64,000 nt of DNA from Branchiostoma floridae (GCF_000003815.2 NC_049985.1:13654844-13718843), one strand, 5' to 3'; shown: positions 54,701 through 59,374, counted from the first letter of the stretch. Notes: generated by a model not told the origin, from the letters alone. Program-made: numbers and translations.

Positions 54701-55456
54701 CCCCCTCCAGGGTACCACTGGGACTGTTCTGATTGGATGCCCAGCAGTAACCTGCCCAATATCACAGAAGTGCCAATGTGTGAGATGCCAGACTCCTCCT
54801 CCTCCTCCAACAACCACAGCCTCCCCCACCCACATCCTCACAACCTCCACTACGACCCCAACGTCTACAGCGACGGTTACCAAGGCGACCCCAGCGACTA
54901 CACGGACCACGAGTACGTCACCCAGTATCCCGATGACGAGTACGGTGCTGGGGAGAGCGACTTCCCTCCGCCGCCAGACGAGAACTATCTACAGTACCCA
55001 GACGACTATCAGGATGGGTTTGCGCCGATCCAGCCTCCCTCCAACATGCCCGTCCCCGAAGGCGACCACATGTACCGCCCGCAGCACTACCACCCCAACC
55101 AGTACCTCCCCGCCCACCACCTATCCGACGACCAGATTCCGATGACGGAGCAGGAAGACCATGACTACGTCTACCCGCCCAGCTACCAGGAGTCGATGAG
55201 CCAGTTGCCGCCCGGATACGATGATTACGGCAATGGTAGCGAGTATAATGCGGACTATGAACAATCTAACATCGACGACGTCTCTGTCTCCATGTACACC
55301 ACGTCTAACGCGTCAGTGTCAGACCTGTCGGGGGCTGACATGGACGAGAGTGAGGTTGCACTGAGTGACTACGAGAGTGGCGGTGAGGGAGACAACGAGG
55401 GAAGCCAGGGTAACACGCGAAGCATGCCGCAAAACGACTTGCACACGGAAGTCTGA
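1..55456 (+). CDS. FAT: FAT1/2/3-type atypical cadherin, spliced gene (5' part outside window)
   Basis: Overall gene entry; coding exons are listed separately. FAT proteins are giant single-pass adhesion receptors of the plasma membrane that act in cell adhesion, planar polarity and actin control. Seen here: 24 phase-compatible exons (11,151 coding bases, divisible by 3) giving 26 cadherin repeats, the FAT juxtamembrane region, EGF, one laminin-G, four EGFs, a transmembrane helix and a roughly 440-residue tail. A single LamG followed by EGFs, the tail motifs SIQKPAWEF and [11 protein letters not shown] and the C-terminal HTEV point to the FAT1/2/3 (fat-like) branch; FAT4 and Drosophila Fat carry two LamG domains. 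About eight N-terminal repeats and the start codon are missing because the window opens inside an exon. One short exon is unaccounted for between 22446 and 24638. I cannot separate FAT1 from FAT2 or FAT3; a pre-duplication single orthologue is likely if this is amphioxus. Confidence 0.95.
800..4340 (+). other. FAT intron (3.5 kb)
   Basis: Bounded by donor GTAAGT at 800 and acceptor TTTACTTTCCAG ending at 4340. I see no coding exon, RNA gene or mobile element in it. There is a perfect 16-base palindrome CCAGTCAGCTGACTGG near 1309, within otherwise ordinary AT-rich sequence. Small open frames on both strands show no family motif. Confidence 0.75.
4341..4655 (+). CDS. FAT: FAT exon B: cadherin repeat halves
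   Basis: Phase 1 in and phase 1 out. It completes the third repeat of the window ([14 protein letters not shown] up to linker DVNDNAP) and encodes the first half of the next ([16 protein letters not shown] up to FFQINQNSG). The acceptor is a clean polypyrimidine-CAG; the donor is GTTAGT at 4656. The split glycine codon (g|gt) is the recurrent FAT exon junction placed just after the FxIxxxTG strand. Confidence 0.95.
5281..5445. mobile_element. MITE-like element with imperfect terminal inverted repeats
   Basis: The left end CCCTGGAGGCCATCCAGG and the reverse complement of the right end, CCCTGGGAGCCAGACAGG, align over about 35 bases with scattered mismatches; both continue through CGGG.AGCTAG. 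The 165-base unit is flanked by TA on each side (5279-5280 and 5446-5447), as expected for a Tc1/mariner-type target duplication. There is no coding capacity, so it would be non-autonomous. Family not recognised; the inverted repeats and TA flanks are what I can see. Confidence 0.55.
11372..11471. other. Assembly gap (100 N)
   Basis: Exactly 100 N, the usual placeholder for a gap of unknown size, within a FAT intron. No exon is needed here by the phase chain. Confidence 0.95.
14050..14111 (+). CDS. FAT: FAT exon C: short cadherin exon with non-AG acceptor
   Basis: A 62-base exon encoding [20 protein letters not shown], the conserved TTxxLDRExxxxY strand that exon B lacks. Phase 1 in and phase 0 out fit both neighbours exactly. 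The donor is GTATGT at 14112. The bases before the exon read TGTGCAT|GT where TGTGCAG|GT would be expected, and no AG lies between the upstream in-frame stop (14022-14024) and the exon. A downstream AG at 14078-14079 would keep frame but delete ten residues of the motif. Exon identity is firm; the exact 5' edge depends on the anomalous acceptor. Confidence 0.8.
14112..22130 (+). other. FAT intron (8.0 kb)
   Basis: Donor GTATGT at 14112, acceptor TGTTGTTGTGCAG ending at 22130. It holds a 53-base perfect hairpin palindrome at 21837-21889. No exon or RNA gene is recognised. The 138-codon minus-strand open frame at 16901-17317 has no family motif. Confidence 0.7.
21837..21889. repeat. Perfect palindrome, 26-base arms with a 1-base centre
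   Basis: The left arm begins ACTTTTACCACTTCCTGAAA and its reverse complement follows after a single G. All 26 pairs match and pairing stops at 21836/21890 (c opposite c). It lies about 240 bases upstream of a FAT exon, inside an intron. It could be a fold-back element, a cruciform-forming site or a cloning or assembly fold-back; sequence alone does not decide. Confidence 0.85.
22131..22445 (+). CDS. FAT: FAT exon D: cadherin repeat end and most of the next repeat
   Basis: Phase 0 in and phase 0 out. It encodes [11 protein letters not shown] up to linker DVNDNSP, completing the repeat begun in exon B, then most of the following repeat ([34 protein letters not shown]) up to QQYNLK. The donor GTATAG at 22446 is weak. 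The repeat stops just before its VxATDxG strand, and the next recognised exon begins after it, so a short exon is missing. Confidence 0.93.
22446..24638 (+). other. FAT intron interval that should hide one short exon
   Basis: Exon D ends at YNLK and exon E starts at [11 protein letters not shown], both in phase 0. A cadherin repeat needs roughly 12-20 more residues between them (the VxxxDxG strand), so a phase 0/0 exon of about 36-60 bases is expected. I found no convincing candidate in the readable bases; the 365-N gap at 22475-22839 is the likely location. A pyrimidine-rich stretch lies near 23090-23120. Confidence 0.65.
22475..22839. other. Assembly gap (365 N)
   Basis: 365 N beginning 29 bases after a FAT exon. 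The length, different from the 100-N placeholders, suggests an estimated gap size. It probably hides the missing short cadherin exon. Confidence 0.95.
24639..24849 (+). CDS. FAT: FAT exon E: cadherin linker and half repeat
   Basis: The acceptor CTCCCCTCCAG ends at 24638. It encodes [15 protein letters not shown], the linker of the previous repeat, then the first half of the next repeat ([35 protein letters not shown]). Phase 0 in; phase 1 out with donor GTAGGC at 24850. Confidence 0.93.
24850..25241 (+). other. FAT intron (392 bases)
   Basis: AT-rich intron between donor GTAGGC and acceptor TTTTCTCCTCCAG. I see nothing else in it. Confidence 0.8.
25242..25517 (+). CDS. FAT: FAT exon F: cadherin repeat halves
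   Basis: Phase 1 in and out. It completes one repeat ([17 protein letters not shown], linker DSNDHRP) and begins the next ([19 protein letters not shown]). The donor GTACGT at 25518 is strong. The linker carries H in place of the usual N but keeps the D and N calcium ligands. Confidence 0.94.
25518..30119 (+). other. FAT intron (4.6 kb)
   Basis: Donor GTACGT at 25518, acceptor ATTCCCTATCCTGCAG ending at 30119. The flanking exons join in phase 1 in the middle of a cadherin repeat with no residues missing, so no further exon is expected. No mobile element or RNA gene recognised. Confidence 0.75.
30120..31615 (+). CDS. FAT: FAT exon G: long exon with four complete cadherin repeats
   Basis: A 1496-base exon, phase 1 in and phase 0 out. 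It finishes one repeat, carries four complete repeats and opens a further one. The linkers in order are TISNNAPP (degenerate), [22 protein letters not shown] (no calcium ligands) and DINDNAP. Two of five linkers lack the DxNDN signature, so those joints are predicted to bind little or no calcium. The donor GTAAGT is at 31616. Continuing to 31717 would only read intron. Confidence 0.96.
31765..31942 (+). CDS. FAT: FAT exon H: cadherin repeat core
   Basis: Phase 0 in after acceptor GTAATTCCAG and phase 1 out with donor GTCAGT at 31943. It encodes [35 protein letters not shown] and [11 protein letters not shown], the middle of one repeat. A 149-base intron separates it from exon G. Confidence 0.94.
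31943..36853 (+). other. FAT intron (4.9 kb)
   Basis: Donor GTCAGT, acceptor TGTAATTAG ending at 36853. It contains a G9 run near 33013 and ordinary AT-rich sequence. A GC-richer patch near 35320-35490 yields a 154-codon minus-strand open frame with no recognisable motif. No exon is demanded by phase or by the cadherin fold. Confidence 0.7.
36854..37075 (+). CDS. FAT: FAT exon I: cadherin linker and half repeat
   Basis: Phase 1 in and out. It encodes [20 protein letters not shown], where the calcium linker is replaced by VMNKAMP, then the first half of a repeat ([27 protein letters not shown]). The DxD motif in the half repeat is also degenerate ([11 protein letters not shown]). Donor GTGAGT at 37076. 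Confidence 0.94.
37076..37455 (+). other. FAT intron (380 bases)
   Basis: AT-rich intron bounded by GTGAGT and a TTTTTTCATCTTTCAG acceptor. Nothing else seen. Confidence 0.8.
37456..38394 (+). CDS. FAT: FAT exon J: cadherin repeats
   Basis: A 939-base exon, phase 1 in and out. It finishes a repeat ([15 protein letters not shown], linker DINDVAP), carries two complete repeats (linkers DLNDNAP and the degenerate QSANTHSP) and opens another ([24 protein letters not shown]). Donor GTTAGT at 38395. Confidence 0.95.
38519..38733 (+). CDS. FAT: FAT exon K: cadherin repeat end and start
   Basis: Phase 1 in, phase 0 out. It encodes [15 protein letters not shown] up to linker DKNDNTP, then [17 protein letters not shown], the opening strand of the next repeat. 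Donor GTAGGA at 38734. Introns on both sides are about 125-155 bases. Confidence 0.94.
38887..39037 (+). CDS. FAT: FAT exon L: cadherin repeat core
   Basis: Phase 0 in, phase 1 out. It encodes [19 protein letters not shown] and [19 protein letters not shown]. The usual LDRE is replaced by LTGKE, so this repeat has a weaker calcium site. Donor GTGAGC at 39038. Confidence 0.93.
39151..40226 (+). CDS. FAT: FAT exon M: three complete cadherin repeats
   Basis: A 1076-base exon, phase 1 in, phase 0 out. It ends one repeat with the degenerate linker GPDDIPP and carries three whole repeats with linkers DANDNKP, DVNDSPP and DVNDNSP. Canonical DxD and LDRE motifs are present ([37 protein letters not shown]). 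Donor GTATGG at 40227. Confidence 0.96.
40227..40735 (+). other. FAT intron (509 bases)
   Basis: Donor GTATGG, acceptor CTTTGCTCTTCAG ending at 40735. No other feature seen. Confidence 0.8.
40736..40889 (+). CDS. FAT: FAT exon N: cadherin first half
   Basis: Phase 0 in, phase 1 out. It encodes [36 protein letters not shown] and FLLDKDTG. Donor GTAGGG at 40890. Confidence 0.93.
41143..41376 (+). CDS. FAT: FAT exon O: cadherin second half and next start
   Basis: Phase 1 in and out. It encodes [18 protein letters not shown], linker DVNDNPP and [15 protein letters not shown] up to ATDPDM. Acceptor TTCTTGCACACAG; donor GTATGT at 41377. Confidence 0.94.
41377..41925 (+). other. FAT intron (549 bases)
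   Basis: Ordinary AT-rich intron between GTATGT and ACACTTTGTTTCAG. Nothing else seen. Confidence 0.8.
41926..42312 (+). CDS. FAT: FAT exon P: cadherin repeat and half
   Basis: Phase 1 in and out. It encodes [29 protein letters not shown], linker DINDNPP, then [15 protein letters not shown] and [15 protein letters not shown] up to IGSYSG. Donor GTGACC at 42313 is atypical at positions +4 to +6, but reading on gives a stop after 13 codons. Confidence 0.93.
42313..44145 (+). other. FAT intron (1.8 kb)
   Basis: An imperfect GC-rich hairpin lies near 42796-42837 (CGCCGGTACC against GGTTGGAGCC arms). No exon is missing by phase. Nothing else recognised. Confidence 0.7.
44146..44360 (+). CDS. FAT: FAT exon Q: cadherin second half and next start
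   Basis: Phase 1 in, phase 0 out. It encodes [18 protein letters not shown], linker DVNDNAP and [17 protein letters not shown]. Donor GTAAGA at 44361. The following intron carries the retrotransposon insertion. Confidence 0.94.
44460..46642 (+). mobile_element. 5'-truncated CR1/L2-like non-LTR retrotransposon in a FAT intron
   Basis: Contains the reverse transcriptase frame described separately, plus a roughly 350-base 3' untranslated part with AATAAA near 46629 and an AT-rich end (CATTATTAATA). The apurinic endonuclease and ORF1 normally found upstream are absent, so it is 5' truncated, which is usual for target-primed insertion. The left edge is estimated from an in-frame stop near 44438 and loss of similarity. 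A (GA)n run lies just outside at about 44417-44430. I did not find a convincing target duplication. It is in the same orientation as the host gene. Confidence 0.75.
44483..46294 (+). CDS. Reverse transcriptase of CR1/L2-like retrotransposon (603 codons, uninterrupted)
   Basis: RNA-dependent DNA polymerase of a non-LTR element. Motifs in order: [15 protein letters not shown] (about residues 134-148), [47 protein letters not shown] (first catalytic Asp), [24 protein letters not shown] (catalytic Asp pair, FVDD in place of the common YADD), [18 protein letters not shown] and [12 protein letters not shown]. The C-terminal CR1-type thumb region follows ([32 protein letters not shown]). No endonuclease precedes it; the start ATG is just the first in the truncated copy and the upstream frame closes near 44438. 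Lack of stops or frameshifts over 1.8 kb suggests a young insertion. Clade assignment within CR1/L2/Rex1 is uncertain. Confidence 0.9.
   Translation: MKQRQEAFKSGENDRYKELRNKVQRIIKRARGNFYKDKVKSLKKENPSKWYQMLKSMTNTTGRELTLNIEGTPTADHKATANAINEVLCAVTCSLEKLDLGKLPPFLPAKPLEEIQPWEVYNELRNINTRKAAGPDDIPNRIIKEFSYEISTPLTHILNASLAEGVVPVQWRQANIVPLPKSRPPSIEELRPISLTPVLAKVAERFVATRLYSDIKENIDPTQFGCLAGRSTTHCLVDIVNQLAKTSDERGTITSLVTTDFSKAFDRVDHLLAVTCLINLGLRPSLTRWICSFLTDRKQRVLYKGVHSDWSVTTCGLPQGTVLGPLIFLALINNASVDALARRWKFVDDLNLAESRKISVTSNLQTDLDNLGTWTESHKMKLNPKKCKAMHVYFSKVPPTLPPLSIAGEPLNIAKVVKLLGLFVQADLGWQTHVDHVLKSGNRKLFLLRQLRRLNLSQEDLLTCYKTLVRPACEYAVAAWHPGLTRKQHERIETIQKRACRTILGPAYTSYSEACSVLNLPTLESRRRQLCYKFAKRLLHSETFRDWLPPYRGEISARTTRSSQLLDTIKTRTERYRRSPIPYMTNLLNELDSCDMTSDFPLF
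46665..46802 (+). CDS. FAT: FAT exon R: cadherin core
   Basis: Phase 0 in and out. It encodes [38 protein letters not shown]. Acceptor GTGTTCTTTAACAG ends at 46664, directly downstream of the retrotransposon tail. Donor GTAGAT at 46803; a 124-base intron follows. Confidence 0.92.
46927..47070 (+). CDS. FAT: FAT exon S: cadherin end and next start
   Basis: Phase 0 in and out. It encodes [18 protein letters not shown], linker DINDSPP and [11 protein letters not shown]. Acceptor TTATCTGTTCCAG; donor GTTAGT at 47071. Confidence 0.94.
47071..48097 (+). other. FAT intron (1.0 kb)
   Basis: Donor GTTAGT, acceptor TTTTTGTTGTTTGCAG. A 173-codon plus-strand open frame across 47000-47521 is mostly an off-frame reading of exon S and intron. 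Nothing else recognised. Confidence 0.75.
48098..49259 (+). CDS. FAT: FAT exon T: last cadherin repeats, FAT juxtamembrane region, first EGF
   Basis: Phase 0 in, phase 1 out. It encodes the last two cadherin repeats (degenerate linker EESMYPP; final repeat ends near [11 protein letters not shown]). Next comes the roughly 100-residue FAT-family region ([30 protein letters not shown]), typical of FAT1/2/3 between the last cadherin repeat and the EGF/LamG module. A partial cysteine cluster ([14 protein letters not shown]) and a full EGF ([31 protein letters not shown]) follow. Donor GTAGGT at 49260. Confidence 0.96.
49356..49516 (+). CDS. FAT: FAT exon U: laminin-G domain, first part
   Basis: Phase 1 in, phase 0 out. 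It encodes [18 protein letters not shown] and [20 protein letters not shown], the first strands of a laminin-G domain. Acceptor TCTTCCTTTACAG; donor GTATGT at 49517. Confidence 0.95.
49651..51061 (+). CDS. FAT: FAT exon V: rest of LamG, four EGFs, transmembrane helix, start of tail
   Basis: Phase 0 in, phase 1 out. Rest of LamG ([17 protein letters not shown] to DMTDVDFNC) with an internal basic run [10 protein letters not shown]. Then four EGF repeats starting at [29 protein letters not shown] and the calcium-binding type [13 protein letters not shown]. The transmembrane helix [18 protein letters not shown] is followed by the basic stop-transfer RRCRQRRKR. The cytoplasmic part holds [24 protein letters not shown] and the FAT1-like [15 protein letters not shown]. 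Donor GTAAGT at 51062; intron retention would add only two residues before a stop. Confidence 0.96.
51062..51354 (+). other. FAT intron (293 bases)
   Basis: Donor GTAAGT, acceptor CTCCTCCTTTTGCAG. Nothing else seen. Confidence 0.85.
51355..51498 (+). CDS. FAT: FAT exon W: cytoplasmic tail segment
   Basis: Phase 1 in and out (144 bases, so skipping keeps frame). It encodes [17 protein letters not shown] and [19 protein letters not shown]. The SLSS..SES(C/G)D pattern matches the FAT1 tail just before its GYHWD block. Donor GTATGT at 51499. Confidence 0.92.
51858..51883 (+). CDS. FAT: Candidate alternative terminal exon (tail ending VSEYEIAS)
   Basis: The acceptor CGCTATCTTCTTGTAG ends at 51857 and a second AG six bases further (after TTTCAG) is also in phase. 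Entering in phase 1 gives VSEYEIAS (or EYEIAS) and then TAA at 51881. It would replace the whole terminal exon and remove the HTEV PDZ ligand. Strong acceptor, but short coding content; inference only. Confidence 0.3.
52123..52152 (+). CDS. FAT: Candidate 30-base cassette microexon ([10 protein letters not shown])
   Basis: Preceded by a long pyrimidine tract with GTTTGCCCCACTGCCCAG and followed by GTACTG at 52153. It enters and leaves in phase 1, adding [10 protein letters not shown] between exon W and the terminal exon with no change of frame. It resembles the small in-frame insertions reported in vertebrate FAT1/FAT3 tails. The donor is only moderate. Confidence 0.45.
52426..52468 (+). CDS. 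FAT: Candidate alternative tail exon (43 bases)
   Basis: The acceptor tract TCTCTTGTGCACATCTGTAG is followed by phase-1 codons [14 protein letters not shown] and a consensus donor GTAAGT at 52469. It leaves in phase 2, so it could not join the terminal exon in frame. Joined to the island at 52644 it would end GEEIVL; read through the donor it stops at once (TAA). Either way it would make a shortened tail. Confidence 0.3.
52644..52726 (+). CDS. FAT: Candidate alternative terminal exon ending in a PDZ-ligand-like SVV
   Basis: The acceptor TATCTCTATCTCTACAG ends at 52643. Phase 1 entry gives [15 protein letters not shown] and [11 protein letters not shown], then TAG at 52724. The last three residues fit the class I PDZ ligand pattern S/T-x-V, as does the regular C-terminus HTEV. 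It would offer a short, basic, tyrosine-rich tail that still ends in a PDZ ligand. Inference from phase and composition only. Confidence 0.4.
53252..53281 (+). CDS. FAT: Candidate 30-base cassette exon ([10 protein letters not shown])
   Basis: AG at 53250-53251 and donor GTATCT at 53282. Phase 1 in and out, adding [10 protein letters not shown] without a frame change. The acceptor tract is weaker than at 52123, so chance is a real alternative. Confidence 0.25.
53377..53453 (+). CDS. FAT: Candidate alternative terminal exon (25 codons)
   Basis: The acceptor CACTTTTCTGTCTGTAG ends at 53376. Phase 1 entry gives [17 protein letters not shown] and RRQLYRLI before TAG at 53451. No similarity to a known FAT tail is recognised; reported because the acceptor is good and the phase fits. 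Confidence 0.22.
54711..55456 (+). CDS. FAT: FAT terminal exon: C-terminal cytoplasmic tail
   Basis: Phase 1 in after acceptor CCCCTCCCCCTCCAG; stop TGA at 55454-55456. It begins [16 protein letters not shown], closely matching the FAT1 tail block. It contains FPPPPDENY, a match to the Ena/VASP EVH1-binding FPPPP pattern, many DDY/NY tyrosines, an acidic [18 protein letters not shown] to [11 protein letters not shown] stretch, and ends HTEV, a class I PDZ ligand identical to the end of FAT1. It links the cadherin to actin regulators and PDZ scaffolds (known for FAT1; inferred here). His, Pro and Asp codons are strongly enriched. Confidence 0.96.
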
Positions 55457-56145
55457 CACTCACAGCAAGTTGCTTAGCTACACCAAACTGGTGTATCATG
55501 GTGTAAATGTAGCTTTGGACAAGTGCCTGTACTGTATATTTGTAGTTTGTGGTTAAATAATGTATGTACAGTTTTTGGACTTCAAAAGTCACCTATAATG
55601 TGTAAAGATGCTGATGAGATGGTAGTGATCTTTCATCAGTAGTCCGTATTTTCTTATGGCAATCATATCATATAAAGACTTTTTAGGAAAATCCAGCATT
55701 CGAAAAAATATGTGTATGTACCAATGTTTTACTAGAAAGTTGTACCAAAGATTTCCTTGTAGTGGATGGTAGTTTTGATTGATCGTGAGTCAGAAGATAA
55801 AAAGTTTTAAGACGTCTCTTACAAGGAAGCCTTCATTAATCAAGGTACACAACTATTTAAGAAAATGATGCGGCTTTACTGTTGGTATTGTAGATTGTAA
55901 GTAGATGCAATTTGTTCCCAGTCTGCCAACAGACAAGGCAGTGAACATTGTAACAAGTATGGTTTTCTTATCTGTGTAAGTTGGACAAGTTGTTCACTTC
56001 AGTTGGTCGGGTGCTATTACTAAATAGTCGACACCCCCAGCTTTTTATATGGTGCTGCATTTCAGTATTGTAGTGTTGATTGTGATCCCTCTAACTGCCA
56101 GCTTCCTTGAAAATCTGGACTGTACGAAATCATTCTATTTTCAGC

Positions 56146-56151
56146 AATAAA
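56146..56151 (+). terminator. Polyadenylation signal (proximal)
   Basis: AATAAA about 690 bases downstream of the FAT stop codon. Confidence 0.5.
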
Positions 56152-56780
56152 TATTTTATACCATTGACGAAAACAAAACATCCTACGTAACCCAGCTGCT
56201 TTGTAAAGTGAGTAGTTTATTTGAAGTAGTTTTTAGAGTGTGTGCAGCTTTTATATGATTTTCATGTCGTTTTTGTCCCCTTTGTGTTTGTATCGTTAAA
56301 AGTCAACCCAGTGGTGGTACTTTAGGGCCTCCAACGGGATGTGCAAGTTGTTAGCAATGTCTTGGATTTTGAGTTGCAAGATCAACTGTTGGCAGCATTT
56401 TTTTCTCTTCCAAGTGAAGATGAGTGTTATCGAATGGTTATGATGTGTATATTTTTCCACATTTGGGAACAGTAGAAAAGATACATCCTTAGAAGATTGT
56501 AACATGTATTGTAACACTCCCGGCTTGTTTACAATCTGCCCTCTTTTATCATAATGCCACAAGTAAAAATATCGCTTGCAGAGAAAACTTTCAAACTAGA
56601 ATAGTTGTCCATTTTCTCAGTAATTTACAAATGAAGTCAAATTTTGATGTATATTTTGTCCTGAAGACCACAAGTGTAGTTCTCATTGTAAAAAATACTG
56701 GTCCTAGTTGAGTTTTCCTGAAGGTCATTTTGATGGAAGTGACTTGTAAGAAGGGCAGAAAACACTATTTGTAAATTCAA

Positions 56781-56786
56781 AATAAA
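56781..56786 (+). terminator. Polyadenylation signal (distal)
   Basis: AATAAA in CAAAATAAAACGTC, last such signal before the intergenic mobile element. Confidence 0.55.
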
Positions 56787-57174
56787 ACGTCTTCAGATCA
56801 TCAGAGTATTACGACTTTTGTATTTTCTACATTAAAATTGTTGAAAAGATGTGTTTATCTCTCCCTTGTGTTGTGCTTTTGTTTACTCAGTGAGGTATTT
56901 TGATGTATGATAAACAGACTCTAGTATGATTCCAGACATTCAGTTTAATTCTGGAAAACCTTAACGATTTGAAAATAGATTAATTTAACGACTTGATATT
57001 TGTAAGTATGATGTATTAAAGGTAATGAATATGTGGGTTGCAATTAGGTGTCTCCAGGGACAAAGTCAGTATTCTTAAGAATTCCGGTGTGACAGCGATC
57101 TCGCCCCCCCGTGATCTCGCCCCCCCGGGGGCGAAATCACAGGCGGATCTCGCCCCCCCGGGGCGAAATCACTA

Positions 57175-57274
57175 NNNNNNNNNNNNNNNNNNNNNNNNNN
57201 NNNNNNNNNNNNNNNNNNNNNNNNNNNNNNNNNNNNNNNNNNNNNNNNNNNNNNNNNNNNNNNNNNNNNNNNNN
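57175..57274. other. Assembly gap (100 N)
   Basis: Placeholder gap directly after the left palindromic GATCTCGCCCC array, which is the kind of sequence that breaks assemblies. Confidence 0.95.
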
Positions 57275-57410
57275 AAAACGGGTTTACATGACATTTTAAA
57301 AGTTGATTGGTATAAATCACAAAATGTAGTTTCAGAATGATATAAGTACACGAGTTTGATACATAACTCCATTCATAGTATCAATATTAACGTAATTACA
57401 TGGAAACAAC

Positions 57411-58528
57411 ACTGGCGGATCCAGAAATTTGCTAAGGGGGGGGCGCGCACCATGACGCGGCCGAAGGCCGCGGCCGCGCAGCGCAAGCTGCGCGGGGGGA
57501 GAGCACGAGAGGGGGGTTCCCCCTCTCGTTGGGGGGGTATGGGGGGCCTCCCCCAGAAAATTTTTAAGAAATAGAGGCTCTCTGGTGCATTTTAGAGCCA
57601 TCTCTGAGCAAATTTGAGAAGCAAACTAACACTAACTTTTTGTCATGTCTGTGGCTGTCTAGTTCACGTTAGGGACATTTTTTTTTACTATTTTTAGCAA
57701 CTACCACTGAGGACAAACCTAACAAACCTATAAACGAAGGCTAGTTCCTCCTTGTTAATATTCATAAATGACGCCACGCTATACAAACAATATCGCAAAT
57801 TATTTGTACCTGGCTGACGATTTGCCCTTCACCGCGAAGCGGCTCGCGCTCCTATAAAATCGCATAGAAATCTCGTGGGATCTGAGCGGCTTGCCGGAGA
57901 CGATTTTGAAAGTGTCTTACGCATTTGAAATTGCATATATCTCGGACTCTTTTTGCTTCTGCGGTGGCAATTGATGACGATTAATCGGGGGAAAATGACA
58001 ACAAAAACGTCAGCACGGTCATTGCGTCCACTGATCAGAACTGGAGTGGGGAGGAGGGTGTCAGCGCACGACGCCGATTTTCCCAAGGCGGGGTCGATCG
58101 GTTGCGTCTCTCTGATGACGGACGATAGAAATCACCAGTTTATCAAAAATAATTAAATTCCGCTGATTTTCTGGAGATCTTACAAAATTTTCACGCTCTT
58201 TCTATATCTTCGAGCGCCGATTTTGGCTTTAATACAGCGACCCACCAGTTTCATGGGGAGAAATTGATGCGGCCGCGCCTCGGGCCTTTACCGTAAGTTT
58301 ACGTGACTCGAAAGACCCAATATTAATTGCAAACTGCAAGTTTCTCTAAATAATTACCAGAAAATCTCCTTTCAAATAAGCGAGTTAGTTTTATAACGTT
58401 GTCAATATTCTTGGCATAACTTCCGAAGACCCCTAGTAGCCTGGGTTTATCTTGCTCATTTTTTTTTTTTTTTTGCCAGCTGAAGGGGGAGGCGCGCGCC
58501 TGGCGCGCCTCCCCCTGGATCCGCGCGT
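57411..58528. mobile_element. Nested hAT-like non-autonomous element
   Basis: The left end ACTGGCGGATCCAG and the reverse complement of the right end, ACGCGCGGATCCAG, match at 12 of 14 bases. The flanking 8-mers GAAACAAC (57403-57410) and GATACAAT (58529-58536) match at 6 of 8, compatible with a diverged hAT target duplication. GC-rich palindromic stretches (GGCCGCGGCCGCG; GGCGCGCGCCTGGCGCGCC) sit inside each end. No transposase. It lies wholly within the larger element. Confidence 0.45.
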
Positions 58529-59270
58529 GATACAATGTTTCAGACAAGGAGGGTTTGGTCCCTTGTATTCCCATTATTGCATATACCTGAGTCTTGACAT
58601 AAGATGTATTTAATTGTATTCACCTGTCCTCAAGCAACCTATATATCTCCAATATGAAGTCTCTACCATGAAGTGACCACAAAAGAACTATGTAATGTCT
58701 TTATTAATTATGCAAATATTAGGTATTAATTAGAATAACGCACATTTTGGTATATGCACCTGGCCAAGGGATATCTTCACCTCCAACATGACTGTTTTTT
58801 CTAGTATTTAGGAACTGATGCATTTACCCGTGTTTCTTAAGACAGGTACTTTACCAGTGTTTGTGTAGCATTTAGCAACAGCTATATCAACTTGCGCGTA
58901 GATAGTGTTTATAATGAGAAACTATTATTTACGTACGTGTGTTTTTGTTAGTGCTTTGGAAATGTTTCCAGCACAAGAAAGAAAACACTGTGACAAATTG
59001 AAAACTTATAGCTGACGTATTCCGTACCATAGACGGTGTTGATTTATACGTTCGCAGTAGCACTGTTTTTATGCCACCTCAGCTGCAAAAATTGTCTTTT
59101 TCATTTCAATGTCATGTTTGCACCGAACAATATAGTATCGACTTTCGAGGTATGACATCTTTTGGTACGGTAATAAGGTGCCATATAGGTACCAGGTAAC
59201 ACACCATATACGTTACTCCCCAGGTGCAGTATAGTACCAGGTAGCGCACCTGTAATAAGTAGTAGCTGCT

Positions 59271-59374
59271 CTGGGGGGGGGGGGGCGAAAACGCTAAAGG
59301 GGGGCGAAAACGCTAGTGATCTCGCCCCCCGGGGGGGCGAGATCGCCGGGGGGGCGAGATCGCTGTCACACCGG
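59271..59374. repeat. Right-hand array of palindromic G-run units
   Basis: A G13 run is followed by repeated GGGGGGCGAAAACGCTA and GATCTCGCCCCCCGGGGGGG type units, ending in the terminal inverted repeat. Each CCCCCC-GGGGGG junction is a near-perfect hairpin. The left counterpart is at 57084-57174. Confidence 0.8.

Larger units (their letters stand above)
51499..54710 (+). other. FAT last coding intron with clustered alternative-exon candidates
   Basis: 3.2 kb between exon W and the terminal exon, both phase 1. It carries at least six exon-like islands with acceptor-type sequences that open in phase 1 (listed separately). Vertebrate FAT1 and FAT3 are known to use alternative cytoplasmic exons, so this is a plausible location for such exons here. 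Which, if any, are used cannot be decided without transcripts. Confidence 0.6.
55457..56806 (+). other. FAT: FAT 3' untranslated region
   Basis: AT-rich sequence after the stop codon with two AATAAA signals (56146 and 56781), so two 3' ends are possible. The second lies in TTCAAAATAAAACG and is followed by a T-rich tract. The end near 56800 is estimated. Confidence 0.65.
57084..59374. mobile_element. 2.3 kb element with matching terminal inverted repeats
   Basis: The left end CCGGTGTGACAGCGATCTCG (57084 onward) and the reverse complement of the right end (finishing at 59374) are identical for about 26 bases including the following C-run. Both ends carry further copies of a palindromic unit built from GATCTCGCCCC and GGGGCGAGATC. 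There is no transposase frame in the visible bases, though the 100-N gap lies inside. Flanks do not show a clear target duplication; CCGG at both tips could be a 4-base duplication or part of the repeat. Probably non-autonomous. Confidence 0.65.
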
